A DNA stretch of 62,295 nt from an uncultured Bacteroidales bacterium (GCA_903916595.1 CAIWXI010000080.1:1-62295); one strand, 5' to 3'; numbered from the stretch's first letter, positions 25,301 through 35,665 are shown. A program made the numbers and translations. Notes: a model not told the origin generated them from the letters alone.

Positions 25301-28177
25301 ATGATGAAACGAAAGAATATTCCTGACAGTAATCAATCAGAATCGAAAATTCAGCGCCAAAAGGCCGAAGAATTGCTGAAAATGAAACGCATCAATCCAT
25401 CATATCATCAACCCGTCAGCCTCGTAGATACCGACACTCTGAAACTGATTCACGAACTTGAAGTGCACCAGATAGAGCTCGAAATGCAGAACAAAGAACT
25501 GCGTCTTGCCTGCACCAGAGCAGAAGCTGCTACCGGAAAATATTCCGAGCTCTACGATTTCGCTCCGGCAGGTTATTTTACACTTACCAGAGAAAGTAAA
25601 ATTGTTGAGCTAAACCTTAGCGGGTCGAAAATGCTGGGCAAAGTTCGTTCACTATTAATAAACAATCTTTTTGACCGCTTTATTTCCCGGGATACAAAAC
25701 CAGGATTCAATCTCTTTCTTGCAAAGGCATTTAGCAGTAACCTCAAAGAAACCTGTGAGATAATTCTTTTATCAGGGGGAGCTTCAACAATGCCGGTTCA
25801 CCTTACCGGCATCCTTTCCGGAAATGGAGAACACTGCCTTATAACTGCGGTGGATATGACCGGGAGTAAACAATTGGTCTTATATCAGGAGGCATTGGAG
25901 CGTCTGCAGAAAATCGCCAGTCGCGTGCCCGGAGTCGTTTATCAGTATCGTTTGCGTCCCGATGGCAGTTCCTGTTTCCCATTTGCCAGCGAAGCGATCA
26001 AGGAGATCTACCGGGTTAGCCCTGATGAAGTGAGAGAGGATGCATCCAAAGTTTTTGCAAATCTCCATCCAGACGACACTCCAGGCGTCGTTGCTTCTAT
26101 TCTGGCATCAGCAAAAGACCTTACTCCATGGAAATATGAGTACCGGGTTAAATTTTCTGATGGCACAATCCGCTTTCTATACGGCAACGCGGTACCTCAG
26201 CGGGAGGATGATGGATCAGTGCTTTGGCATGGCTTTATCACCGACATAACAGAGCGCAAAGAGAATGAGGAGGAACTCAAACGCGTGTCAACACGTTTGG
26301 AATTAGCAGCCCGTGCCAGTGGTATTGGGGTGTGGGACTATGATATTGTGAAAGACAACCTGGTATGGGACGATCAGATATTTGCGCTCTACGGACTTGA
26401 AAGAAAGGATTTCATCAGCCTGAATGAAGCCTGGCAGGCAGTTGTTCATGCCGACGATAAGGAAAGGGTTTACGGGGAATTTAGCAAGGCGATAAACAGT
26501 TTAACCGATTTGAATACTGAATTTCGGGTATACTGGCCGGATGGTTCTTTACATCATTTGAGGGCGCTTGGTTTAATTCAACACGATGGCTCCGGGAAAC
26601 CCATGCGAATAGTCGGAACGAACTGGGATATCACTGACCTCAGGATAGCAGAAAAAGAAAAACTGGATGATTCGGAAAACAGGTATCGTTCTATTTTTCA
26701 GGGAAGTCCCGATGGAATTGTAATTACTGATCAGGAAACAAAAAAAATCATGTTCGCTAATCCGGCTCAATGTGAGATGCTTGGATATACCGAACAAGAA
26801 CTGAAAACGATGACCATTGCCGGGATTCATCCCACAGAAACTTTTCAGGATCTGCTCACCGAGTATGAGAAACAGGTTCGCGGTGAGGCTAATCTCCCTG
26901 AAAATATTCAGGTTCTCAAAAAGAACGGCGAAACTTTTTACGCTGATATCAAACCTGGTTTTATAGTCATTGACGGCAGAAAATGTAACGTGGGTTTCTT
27001 CAGGGATGTCACCAGGCGCAGGCTGGCTGATATTGAACTCAAAGATGCATTGATAAAAGCCCAGGCAAGTGATCGTCTTAAAACGGCTTTTTTACAGAAC
27101 ATTTCACATGAGGTTCGCACACCGTTAAATGGAATCCTTGGCTTTGGCAGCCTTCTTGCAGACCCTCATCTTACACTTGAAGAGAAGCAGCGGTTTAACC
27201 AATTTTTGAAATCCTCAAGCGATCGTTTGCTGAGTACTATAACCGATTATATCGATACTTCGCTGATAGTAACAGAGAATGTTGAAGTCGTTCGCAAGCC
27301 AGTAAGAATTGGCAAATTAATGAATGAATTGCAAACCAGGTTTGAGAACCTTTGCAATGCCGGAAATCTCACACTAAACCTTTTAATTCCAAAGGACCAG
27401 GGCGATTTTATACTGACCACCGATCCCGTTTTGCTGCAAAAGATCATTTCATGTTTAATCGACAATGCCATTAAATTTACACCCCATGGTTCCGTTACCA
27501 TGGGTTATTCCGTTAAAACAGCAATCGTGGAATTTTTTGTGATCGACACGGGCATTGGTATTGCTTCAGAGGCCCACGAACGGATATTTGAACCATTTAT
27601 GCACGAAATTACCGCTAACACGAGGGGGTACGAAGGGAGCGGACTTGGATTAACGATCACCCGGGGTTTTTTAAACCTTCTTGGAGGGAAAATCCGTCTT
27701 GAATCAGAAAAAGGTAAAGGCAGTGCTTTTTTCTTTTCCCTGCCGATAGAAGAGGAAATTACTCTGAACGATGAACCGTTGGCCATGCCGGTATTACATG
27801 CCAAAATAGATCGCCCTGTTATTCTCATTGCTGAAGATGATCTTTTCAGTGATTTTTATATGGGGTCGATATTGGAATCAATGGCCTCGGTTGTTTACAA
27901 GGTTGCCAACGGAAAAGATGCGGTTGAGATGTGCCGTCTGCATCCGGAGATATCAATTGTGCTGATGGATATGAAGATGCCTGTTATGGATGGAATGGAA
28001 GCTACGCGGCAGATCAGGACATTCAGGACAGATCTTCTCATTATTGCTGTAACTGCTTACGCCATGAGCAAAGATAAAAAGAAAGCCATAGATGCCGGCT
28101 GCAACGATTTCCTGTCAAAGCCCGTAAGCAGAGAAGAATTACTTGCTAAATTCAAAAAATACGGGCTGATTGAATAA
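25301..28177 (+). CDS. Hybrid sensor histidine kinase with multiple PAS domains
   Basis: A 958-residue cytoplasmic hybrid kinase. After a coiled coil (about 40-75) come four PAS-type domains (about 80-195, 195-320, 325-450 and 460-580). The HisKA domain carries H603 in NISHEVRTPLNG. The ATPase domain has an N-box (LIDNAIKFTPHG) and G-boxes (DTGIGI, GSGLGLT). A C-terminal receiver domain has phospho-acceptor D890 in LMDMKMPVMDG. No membrane helix is seen, so the input is intracellular. It is the first of three adjacent PAS kinases; its middle PAS modules are close relatives of those in the two following genes. Confidence 0.92.
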   Translation: MMKRKNIPDSNQSESKIQRQKAEELLKMKRINPSYHQPVSLVDTDTLKLIHELEVHQIELEMQNKELRLACTRAEAATGKYSELYDFAPAGYFTLTRESKIVELNLSGSKMLGKVRSLLINNLFDRFISRDTKPGFNLFLAKAFSSNLKETCEIILLSGGASTMPVHLTGILSGNGEHCLITAVDMTGSKQLVLYQEALERLQKIASRVPGVVYQYRLRPDGSSCFPFASEAIKEIYRVSPDEVREDASKVFANLHPDDTPGVVASILASAKDLTPWKYEYRVKFSDGTIRFLYGNAVPQREDDGSVLWHGFITDITERKENEEELKRVSTRLELAARASGIGVWDYDIVKDNLVWDDQIFALYGLERKDFISLNEAWQAVVHADDKERVYGEFSKAINSLTDLNTEFRVYWPDGSLHHLRALGLIQHDGSGKPMRIVGTNWDITDLRIAEKEKLDDSENRYRSIFQGSPDGIVITDQETKKIMFANPAQCEMLGYTEQELKTMTIAGIHPTETFQDLLTEYEKQVRGEANLPENIQVLKKNGETFYADIKPGFIVIDGRKCNVGFFRDVTRRRLADIELKDALIKAQASDRLKTAFLQNISHEVRTPLNGILGFGSLLADPHLTLEEKQRFNQFLKSSSDRLLSTITDYIDTSLIVTENVEVVRKPVRIGKLMNELQTRFENLCNAGNLTLNLLIPKDQGDFILTTDPVLLQKIISCLIDNAIKFTPHGSVTMGYSVKTAIVEFFVIDTGIGIASEAHERIFEPFMHEITANTRGYEGSGLGLTITRGFLNLLGGKIRLESEKGKGSAFFFSLPIEEEITLNDEPLAMPVLHAKIDRPVILIAEDDLFSDFYMGSILESMASVVYKVANGKDAVEMCRLHPEISIVLMDMKMPVMDGMEATRQIRTFRTDLLIIAVTAYAMSKDKKKAIDAGCNDFLSKPVSREELLAKFKKYGLIE

Positions 28178-28207
28178 TCATCAAAAGCAGAAAAAGCAGA
28201 TATAAAG

Positions 28208-30793
28208 ATGAAATATCGAAACTTCTTTCCAAATACAACTCCCAAAAATGCATGGAAAGCTTTTGCTATTCTGATCGCCGGATTTTCTCTTACAGCCATA
28301 GCGGCAATCTATACAGGACGCCAGGCTGAGACCAATTCAAAGCGTGAATTTGCTTTGGTTTGTAATGAAATAACAGCAAAAATAACCACCAGGCTATACT
28401 CGCATGCCCAGCTTTTACGTAGTGGGGCTTCATTTTTTGCAGCTTCCGATACAGTAACGCGACAAGGCTGGAAAGTCTTTATTGAACATTTGAAATTGAA
28501 TAAAAATTTGCCTGGAATCCAGGGAGTCGGATTTTCAGTCATAATTCAAAAAAATAAGTTAAAACAGCACGTTCAGACAATCAGGAATGAGGGATTCCCT
28601 GATTATAAAGTCAAGCCGGCTGGCGATAGAGAGATATACACTTCGGTACTTTATCTGGAACCTTTTGCCGATCGGAATCTGAGGGCATTTGGTTACGATA
28701 TGTATTCGGAACCGGTTAGACGAAAAGCCCTGGAACAGGCCCGCGACCTTGATCTGGCAACACTTTCGGGAAAAGTAACTCTTGTTCAGGAAACCGATAA
28801 AGATTTACAGACCGGCACTTTAATGTATGTCCCGGTTTATCGAAACGGCTTGCCGCAAAACACCATGGAACAACGCCGTGCCGCCATTATTGGCTGGGTG
28901 TATAGTCCGTACCGTATGTACGATTTAATGCATGGAATATTGGGCCGTTGGGATTCAAACGAAAATACGAGAATTCATCTGCAGGTTTATGATAATGACA
29001 GCATTTCAGGTAATTCATTGTTGTTCGACAGCCAGCGAAATAGCGATGGCAAACACGATGGCTCACCTTCCCGGACAATTACTATTCCGGTCAAATTTAA
29101 TGAGACACCCTGGACCCTGTTTTTCAGCCAGTCAGAAGAACCATTGTCGTATTTTACAAACAGCTTAATAGTTGTTAACAGTGGCATAGCAATTAGTTTT
29201 CTCTTGTTTGGCTTGTTCATATCATTGGCAAGCACAAAAACCAGAGCAAAAAAAATTGCTTCACAGCTGACCATGGAGCTGATGGAAAGCGAGAATAGGT
29301 TTTCCTTGTTCATGGACTATTTGCCGGCCATGGTTTTTTTAAAAGACAATGAAGGAAAAATTCAGTTTGTGAACAAGTATATGGATACCGAACTGGGTGC
29401 ATCTGCATGGTTGGGAAAAACTATGCTAGAAGTTTCTCCAGATGAATTCGGAAAAAAAATAATGGCTGATGATTTGATGGTGATGAAACTGGGCTACAAG
29501 AAAATTGAAGAAAGCCTTGTTCAGCCCGACGGGAAATTACACTATTTTGAAACGCGGAAATTTGTCATCCCAAGGGAGGGTGAAGCGCCTTCCCTTGGAG
29601 GTGTTTCCTTAGACATCACCGAGCGTAAGCAGGCTGAGGCCGTTCAGCAGGAGACTCTTGATCGTCTCGTGAAAATTGCCAGTATCGTGCCCGGAGTCGT
29701 CTACCAGTATCGGTTGAGGCCTGATGGCAGTTCCTGTTTCCCTTATGCCAGTGAAGCTATTAATGAGATATACAGGGTAAGCCCTGAGCAGGTGCGTGAA
29801 GACGCAACCGCAGTATTTGCAAATCTTCATCCCGATGACTATGCCGAAGTGGCTGCTACTATTCAGGCATCAGCCAATAACCTGTCGGTCTGGCAACATG
29901 AGTACCGGGTGAAATTCAGCGATGGAACAATTCGTTCCCTATATGGGAAAGCCTTACCTCAAAGGGAAGATGACGGTTCTGTGCTTTGGTATGGTTTCAT
30001 CACCGATATCACTGATATCAACAGCCGCAAGCAGGCGGAAGCAGAAATCAAACGTAAAAACGAAGAATTGGTATTACTTAATGCAGAGAAAGATAAATTC
30101 TTTTCCATAATCTCTCACGACCTGCGAAGCCCTTTCAATGCCTTCCTTGGTTTGACTCATATGATGGTAGAAGACCTGCCCTCAATGCAACTTGAAGAGA
30201 TTCAAAAGATTGCTTTGACTCTGCGAAATACAGCCACCAGCCTGTTCCGGTTTCTGGAAAACCTTCTCGATTGGTCACGTGCAGAACAAGGTTTAATTCC
30301 TTTTAACCCTGAAACAGAACGTTTGCTGCCTATTGTAAATGAAAGCCTGAAAATGTCGCTGGAACCAGCGAAAATAAAGGGGATAGAAATAAGCCTCGAA
30401 ATACCTGAAGACCTCGAGGTTTTTGCTGATTTCAACATGCTTCAAACAGTGATCCGAAACCTCGTTTCGAATGCTGTGAAATTTACGCACAAGGGTGGGA
30501 GAGTATCGGTGTTGGCAAAGGCCTCGGTTAACAATAGCGTTGAACTTTCAGTAAGGGATACTGGTATCGGAATGAGCCCTGAAATGCTTAATGATTTATT
30601 CCGGCTCGATGTTCAAACCAGCAGAAGAGGCACCGATGGAGAACCAAGCACAGGCCTCGGACTTATTTTGTGTAAAGACTTCATCGAAAAACACGGCGGA
30701 AAGATTGTGGCTGAAAGCGAAGAAGGAAAAGGTAGCACCTTCCATTTTTCACTGCCGGCAAGCAAAGTGGAATATCGGGAGAGATTAATTTGA
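28208..30793 (+). CDS. CHASE-PAS sensor histidine kinase
   Basis: An 861-residue membrane kinase. A transmembrane helix (about 18-36) is followed by a periplasmic CHASE domain (LRSGASFFAASDTVTRQGW and onward), a second helix (about 318-338), two PAS domains (about 365-480 and 480-605), and a HisKA domain with H637 in IISHDLRSPFNAF. The ATPase domain shows NLVSNAVKFTHKGG, DTGIGM and GLGLILCK. CHASE domains sense small extracellular ligands. There is no receiver domain. The second PAS is very similar to the second PAS of the upstream hybrid kinase. Confidence 0.92.
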   Translation: MKYRNFFPNTTPKNAWKAFAILIAGFSLTAIAAIYTGRQAETNSKREFALVCNEITAKITTRLYSHAQLLRSGASFFAASDTVTRQGWKVFIEHLKLNKNLPGIQGVGFSVIIQKNKLKQHVQTIRNEGFPDYKVKPAGDREIYTSVLYLEPFADRNLRAFGYDMYSEPVRRKALEQARDLDLATLSGKVTLVQETDKDLQTGTLMYVPVYRNGLPQNTMEQRRAAIIGWVYSPYRMYDLMHGILGRWDSNENTRIHLQVYDNDSISGNSLLFDSQRNSDGKHDGSPSRTITIPVKFNETPWTLFFSQSEEPLSYFTNSLIVVNSGIAISFLLFGLFISLASTKTRAKKIASQLTMELMESENRFSLFMDYLPAMVFLKDNEGKIQFVNKYMDTELGASAWLGKTMLEVSPDEFGKKIMADDLMVMKLGYKKIEESLVQPDGKLHYFETRKFVIPREGEAPSLGGVSLDITERKQAEAVQQETLDRLVKIASIVPGVVYQYRLRPDGSSCFPYASEAINEIYRVSPEQVREDATAVFANLHPDDYAEVAATIQASANNLSVWQHEYRVKFSDGTIRSLYGKALPQREDDGSVLWYGFITDITDINSRKQAEAEIKRKNEELVLLNAEKDKFFSIISHDLRSPFNAFLGLTHMMVEDLPSMQLEEIQKIALTLRNTATSLFRFLENLLDWSRAEQGLIPFNPETERLLPIVNESLKMSLEPAKIKGIEISLEIPEDLEVFADFNMLQTVIRNLVSNAVKFTHKGGRVSVLAKASVNNSVELSVRDTGIGMSPEMLNDLFRLDVQTSRRGTDGEPSTGLGLILCKDFIEKHGGKIVAESEEGKGSTFHFSLPASKVEYRERLI

Positions 30794-30802
30794 CACTATC
30801 TT

Positions 30803-32875
30803 ATGAATAAGGAAATCAGGATCAAAAGAAAAGTAATACTTAAACTGTTTTTATTTCTGTTGATCGCGGTGTTTAGCGCAGTGTATATCCGTTACACCTG
30901 GATAAAGACAGATCATGAACAATCTGATAACATTCTGCAACTCGGCAAATCCATTGAAGCAAGCCTGCCAAAGGAAAATTTAAAAATGCTTCAGGCCCGG
31001 CCTGGCGATATCGACAAGCCAGAGTATCAGATTATAAAAAAAATATTAAAAGAGGTAATCCATGCCAATCCCAAAGCAAAATTCGCATATATATATACCG
31101 AAAAGGGCGGCAAAATATATTTTATTGCAGATTCCGAACCTGTGTATTCAAAAGATTATTCGCCACCCGGACAGGAATATACAGAAGCGAAAACTGAAGA
31201 CAAGCAGCCATTCAGGGATGGGAAAGCACTAATTACAAGTCACGTTACCGACCGATGGGGAACGTGGGTTAGTGCCCTTATTCCAATAAAAGATGAGGCT
31301 ACCGGCAAAACGATTGCCGTATTTGGTCTTGATTTTAATGCAAAAACATGGGATAATTTCATCTTATTTGAAGTAATCGAATCAAGCGTTTTAATTGTGC
31401 TGCTGCTGCTCACATTCTTTTTTTTATTACAAATCAGAGAAAAGAACAGATCGCTAAAGAACGAAATTACCGAGCGTACTCATGCAAAAGAAGATCTTGA
31501 GGAAAGCAGGGAAAAATATCGGGGATTATCCGAAGCCGCTTTCGAATCAATATTTATGTCGGAAAAGGGGCTCTGTATTGAGCAAAACCCGGCTGCAGAA
31601 AAAATGTTTGGCTATACTACCGAAGAGGCCCTGGTCAGATACGGAACAGATTGGATAGTGCCTGAAGACAGGGACATGGTAATGAAGAATATGCTTGCAG
31701 GCCATGAAGATGCCTACGAAGCCATTGCATTACGAAAAGATGGCACTACCTTCCCTTGTGTATTAAGGGGAAAGATGATGTACTATAAAGGGAAAAATGT
31801 ACGGGTGACTTCTTTAACAGACATCAGCAGCCTCAAGCAGGCGGAGGAAGAGCTGAAACAGCTCTCGACCCGGTTAATATTAGCCACTCGTGCCGGTGGT
31901 GTTGGTGTGTGGGACTATGATATTGTCAACAATACACTGTTGTGGGACGATCATATGTTTGAACTTTACGGAATTGCAAGAGAAGATTTCAGTGGGGTTT
32001 ATGAAGCCTGGAGGTCGGGTATTCATGCCGAAGATATGGAACGGGGTGATGCTGAAATCCAGATGGCGATACAGGGTGAAAAAGAATTTGATACTGAATT
32101 CCGGGTGATATGGCCCAATGGCTCGATTCATTACATCAGAGCTATTGCCGTGGTTCAGCGAGATGCCACCGGCCAGCCTTTGAGAATGATTGGGACAAAC
32201 TGGGACATTACTGCACTCAGAAATGCGGAAAGACAGAGACTCGATGATTCGGAAAACAGATATCGTTGTATTTTTCAAGGAAGTCCCGATGGAATTTTGA
32301 TCATAGAAGCGGAAAGCAAAATGATCATGTTCGCGAATTCGGCTCAATGTGAGATGCTGGGATATTCTGAAGAACAACTCAAAGCGATGAACATTACAGG
32401 AATTCATCCGGAAGATACAGTTCAGCATACAATGGCCACGCTTGAAAAACAGGCGCGTGGGGAAAAGTTTCTCGCCGAAAATATTCAATGTCGCAAAAGT
32501 AACGGGGAAATTTTATACGCTGATATCAATTCGAGTCAAATAGTGATAAACGGAAGGAAGCACCTCGTTGGTTTCTTCAGAGATACTACCAAACGCAAGC
32601 TGGCCGAGGAATTGATAATGCTAAAGAACGAGGAAATTGCAAAACTTAATGCTGCGAATCATCTGAGTGAAATCAAATCGGGTTTTATTATCACCGCCTC
32701 ACATGAATTTCGTACTCCGCTGGCAACAATTCTGGCCTCTGCAGAAACCCTGATGGCTTACAGGGAAAGAATGCCGATAGAACAGATTGATCAGAGACTG
32801 AACACCATCATTGGGCAGGTAAGCCATATGACGCTTTTGATGGAAAAAATGGTTGAAATGATGAAAAGACAGTAA
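30803..32875 (+). CDS. PAS sensor kinase-like protein lacking the ATPase domain
   Basis: A 690-residue membrane protein. Two helices (about 11-29 and 190-212) flank a periplasmic sensor region. Three PAS domains (about 230-350, 355-475 and 485-600) precede a HisKA domain with H634 in TASHEFRTPLATILAS. The protein stops 56 residues after this histidine, so the catalytic HATPase domain is absent. The 84 bases to the next gene hold no remnant of it. The last two PAS modules closely match the third and fourth of the hybrid kinase two genes upstream. It may be phosphorylated by a partner kinase or be a decayed copy. Confidence 0.88.
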   Translation: MNKEIRIKRKVILKLFLFLLIAVFSAVYIRYTWIKTDHEQSDNILQLGKSIEASLPKENLKMLQARPGDIDKPEYQIIKKILKEVIHANPKAKFAYIYTEKGGKIYFIADSEPVYSKDYSPPGQEYTEAKTEDKQPFRDGKALITSHVTDRWGTWVSALIPIKDEATGKTIAVFGLDFNAKTWDNFILFEVIESSVLIVLLLLTFFFLLQIREKNRSLKNEITERTHAKEDLEESREKYRGLSEAAFESIFMSEKGLCIEQNPAAEKMFGYTTEEALVRYGTDWIVPEDRDMVMKNMLAGHEDAYEAIALRKDGTTFPCVLRGKMMYYKGKNVRVTSLTDISSLKQAEEELKQLSTRLILATRAGGVGVWDYDIVNNTLLWDDHMFELYGIAREDFSGVYEAWRSGIHAEDMERGDAEIQMAIQGEKEFDTEFRVIWPNGSIHYIRAIAVVQRDATGQPLRMIGTNWDITALRNAERQRLDDSENRYRCIFQGSPDGILIIEAESKMIMFANSAQCEMLGYSEEQLKAMNITGIHPEDTVQHTMATLEKQARGEKFLAENIQCRKSNGEILYADINSSQIVINGRKHLVGFFRDTTKRKLAEELIMLKNEEIAKLNAANHLSEIKSGFIITASHEFRTPLATILASAETLMAYRERMPIEQIDQRLNTIIGQVSHMTLLMEKMVEMMKRQ

Positions 32876-32959
32876 AAACGAGGGCTTGAAGGATTTTATT
32901 AAGTAAATTTGGAGGGGGATCGGTTTGCTTTTATTAAACTATTTTTTAATTCTTAAAAT

Positions 32960-34015
32960 ATGAGCCTTAAAAAAAATATTATAAAAATTTGTGTGATCAT
33001 TTCAATGATCGCCGTCACAGTAAGTTGTGCCAAAAAACAAACAACCGTCGACAACAAACAACCGGTTGAACCTCGCCAGGATATCTTCATTGCCAGTGGG
33101 CATATGGGGGTCAATTACGGGCCCTTTCATTACGATGGCCAGAATCCCGGGACTCAGGTGCCCCTCACGCAGATACAGGCCGATCTGACCCTGATTGCTC
33201 AAACATTCACATTCATCCGTACGTATACCGTTGCAAACGGGATGGATCAGGTAGTGCCTGCGGCGGCCGCCCTCGGCATTCAAGTCGCATTAGGAGTTTA
33301 CTGCTATCCGGGTGATTCCGTTAGCACAAAGGCCGACATTGACCTGGCGGTTAGCCGGGCAGCTGGCTATCCTACATTTGTCACTGCCATTGTCATAGGC
33401 AATGAAACCAATGTTGACGGTCCGAATTATGTTGGTGATTCAACAGTTGCAGGATATATGTATTATGCCAAACAACAGCTAACAGCTGCCAGCCTCACAG
33501 GAATAACAGTCAGTTCCTGCATTACAGGGGTGGGCGGATTCCCCGGCGGAATATCGCCTAGTCATGGCTGCCCACAAATTATGCAGAATTGTGTAAGCCT
33601 CAATAGCCAGGGGGATCAGGTAATTTTCATGACAATCTATCCGTACTATGGCCAGAAATACAACGGCCAGAACACTCCTTCTGATATCTCGGGTAATATG
33701 CAATGGTCGCATGATAACGGGATGGCACAGGCAGAGGCCCTGGGGCTTGATGTAGTAATTGGAGAGATAGGCTGGCCAAGTACTGGCAACGATTCCACAA
33801 TGGAGAATGCAGGCAATGAAGGCCTCAATTTTGCTGCGACCCTACTGTGGATTAATGGGTCAAATATTTACAGTGAATCATACAATACACTCTGGTTCTC
33901 GATGTTTGATGAACCCTGGAAGACTGGAGAACCATTCAATGTCGGACCCTACTGGGGATTATACGCAGCCAATGGGGCGACTCAGCCAAAATTTACGATC
34001 CCTCCTCTGCAGTGA
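32960..34015 (+). CDS. GH17-type beta-1,3-glucanase lipoprotein
   Basis: A 351-residue exported protein with a lipoprotein signal (MSLKKNIIKICVIISMIAVTVSC, lipobox VSC, so Cys23 is probably acylated). The body matches glycoside hydrolase family 17: GVNYGPFHYDGQNPG at the start of the barrel, VIGNETNVDG with the probable acid/base E149, and VIGEIGWPSTGND with the probable nucleophile E269. GH17 enzymes cleave beta-1,3-glucans such as laminarin or fungal glucan. It stands alone between the kinase cluster and an AraC-type regulator, with no SusC/SusD pair in view. Confidence 0.85.
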   Translation: MSLKKNIIKICVIISMIAVTVSCAKKQTTVDNKQPVEPRQDIFIASGHMGVNYGPFHYDGQNPGTQVPLTQIQADLTLIAQTFTFIRTYTVANGMDQVVPAAAALGIQVALGVYCYPGDSVSTKADIDLAVSRAAGYPTFVTAIVIGNETNVDGPNYVGDSTVAGYMYYAKQQLTAASLTGITVSSCITGVGGFPGGISPSHGCPQIMQNCVSLNSQGDQVIFMTIYPYYGQKYNGQNTPSDISGNMQWSHDNGMAQAEALGLDVVIGEIGWPSTGNDSTMENAGNEGLNFAATLLWINGSNIYSESYNTLWFSMFDEPWKTGEPFNVGPYWGLYAANGATQPKFTIPPLQ

Positions 34016-34257
34016 TCAGATCCAGGTTGTAGCTTGTCAGCAGTTACACAGCCCGACGCACCAGCGATGAAGAGGAAGCGAACAGGGGGCATATCGGTAC
34101 TTATCTGGTCAATAAAGCGGAATCAGATTCATCAATTATATACCGCGACCTGTGCGGCAGGTCCCGAAAAGGTGTGTTGACAGGCTTTTGTACAATGTTT
34201 GATCTTGTGTCGTAGAGGAAAGTAACTTTGTGTAATTTTGCCTGGGAATTCGCTTAC
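34016..34257. other. Intergenic region before the AraC-type regulator
   Basis: The 242 bases hold no convincing gene. A probable promoter lies near the right end: TTTG at 34198-34201, 21 bases, then TAACTTTG at 34223-34230, with a second TAATTTTG at 34233-34240. Nothing else is recognised. Confidence 0.5.
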
Positions 34258-35493
34258 ATGCTTCTATCTCTTTCGCTTGCTGGTATCATTCTATCTGTTA
34301 TTCTGCTGGTCTTCAATGCCGGAAGATACAAATCATCACGCTATCTGGGTGGATTCTTTTTCCTGATCAGCTTATATGCTTTGAACTTTCATGTTTTCAT
34401 TGATTCCTATCCCGTTCCGATTCTTAACCTCTTCTTTGTCCACCCCGACTTCCTGTTTTACCTGACCGGTCCCTTGCTTTTTTTGTATATCAGAAGTGTG
34501 CTGACCGATAAGTCCCGTCTCCGGAAATCGGATCTTTGGCATCTGTTGCCTGCATTCATCTACCTGATCTCAGTAATTCCTTACCTGTTTCTCTCCTGGC
34601 ATGAAAAAACGGCATATGCGGCATTGCTGGCTAAGGACATCGGAAATTTAAAATATATCCGCGCCTCCCTGTTGTATTCAGTGATACCCCCGGGACTGGT
34701 TTTCATCAGCCGTCCACTGCTGCTTACAGGATATGCAATTGGGTCTTCAGTCATCTTCATCCGGTGGCTGAAAAACCGTAAAAACAGGACTGTTTTATCC
34801 CATCAGCATTACATGATCCCCTGGCTGACGGTGTTGCTGGGATTTGTCTTCATCCTGACCATCAGCCACCTTATCGCCATGACTGAAGCATACCTTTCCC
34901 ATAATCTGAAATTGTTCTTTACCCTGCGATTGCTGCATCTCTTTTCTGGTATCGGGCTGACCGGCTTGCTGATCTCTCAGCTGTTTTTTCCCTCCATCCT
35001 TTATGGAATGCCCAGGATTCCTGGAGCCAGCCTTGCCGGCGCACCGCCGGTTCCCAACACAGTTCCCAACCTGGTTCCGAGTCCCGACCCGTTGTCCAGG
35101 GTTCAGGATGAGCTGGCAAAACCAGATTTTGAGACTGATTACCTGCAAGAAATCGGGCGCAGTCTGGATGACTGCATGGAAAAGTTACAGCCATACCTGC
35201 AAAACGATTGCAATCTGGCTTACCTGGCGAAACTCACCGGGTTTCCTGCACATCACCTTGCATATTACTTTCGTGAAGAACGTCGGCAACCTTTCAACGA
35301 ATACAGAAACCACTGGCGTGTTCAACATGCCAAAAAGCTGATCCGGGAAGGAAAGACCAGGGAAGTGACTCTGGAAGCCATCGGTCTGCTTTCTGGATTT
35401 TCCACACGAAACACATTTTACAAAGCCTTCCTGAAGTCAGAAGGGTCTCCTCCTGGCACTTTTGCTGATAAGGAGAGTGGGACCAGGAAATAG
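34258..35493 (+). CDS. Membrane-anchored AraC-family transcriptional regulator
   Basis: A 411-residue protein whose first 250 residues form about seven hydrophobic helices (MLLSLSLAGIILSVILLVF and onward). The C-terminal 105 residues are an AraC-type DNA-binding domain (LAYLAKLTGFPAHHLAYYFRE, VTLEAIGLLSGFSTRNTFYKAF). Such 7TM-AraC regulators are common in Bacteroidota and probably sense signals at or in the membrane. The ATG at 34258 is chosen because it begins the first helix and lies 27 bases after a good promoter box. It probably controls the downstream genes, but this is inferred from position only. Confidence 0.88.
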   Translation: MLLSLSLAGIILSVILLVFNAGRYKSSRYLGGFFFLISLYALNFHVFIDSYPVPILNLFFVHPDFLFYLTGPLLFLYIRSVLTDKSRLRKSDLWHLLPAFIYLISVIPYLFLSWHEKTAYAALLAKDIGNLKYIRASLLYSVIPPGLVFISRPLLLTGYAIGSSVIFIRWLKNRKNRTVLSHQHYMIPWLTVLLGFVFILTISHLIAMTEAYLSHNLKLFFTLRLLHLFSGIGLTGLLISQLFFPSILYGMPRIPGASLAGAPPVPNTVPNLVPSPDPLSRVQDELAKPDFETDYLQEIGRSLDDCMEKLQPYLQNDCNLAYLAKLTGFPAHHLAYYFREERRQPFNEYRNHWRVQHAKKLIREGKTREVTLEAIGLLSGFSTRNTFYKAFLKSEGSPPGTFADKESGTRK

Positions 35494-35665
35494 GGTTCCG
35501 AGGTCGGCTCCGGACCTCCTTTTCTGTATGTTTTTTCAAAAACGATACAACCTCATCCTAACGGGTTTGTGCTGGTACCCGGCGTTTTGCTTCCTTTGCA
35601 ACCCGAATCATACATTATCCTACTCATTAAAAACTAATTCTCATCATTTTGAAAAAGGAGGTTTT

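Noticed and set aside
32876-32959. Remnant of the missing kinase ATPase domain
   Set aside because: Only 84 bases lie before the next gene, and no N-box or G-box codons were found in any frame.
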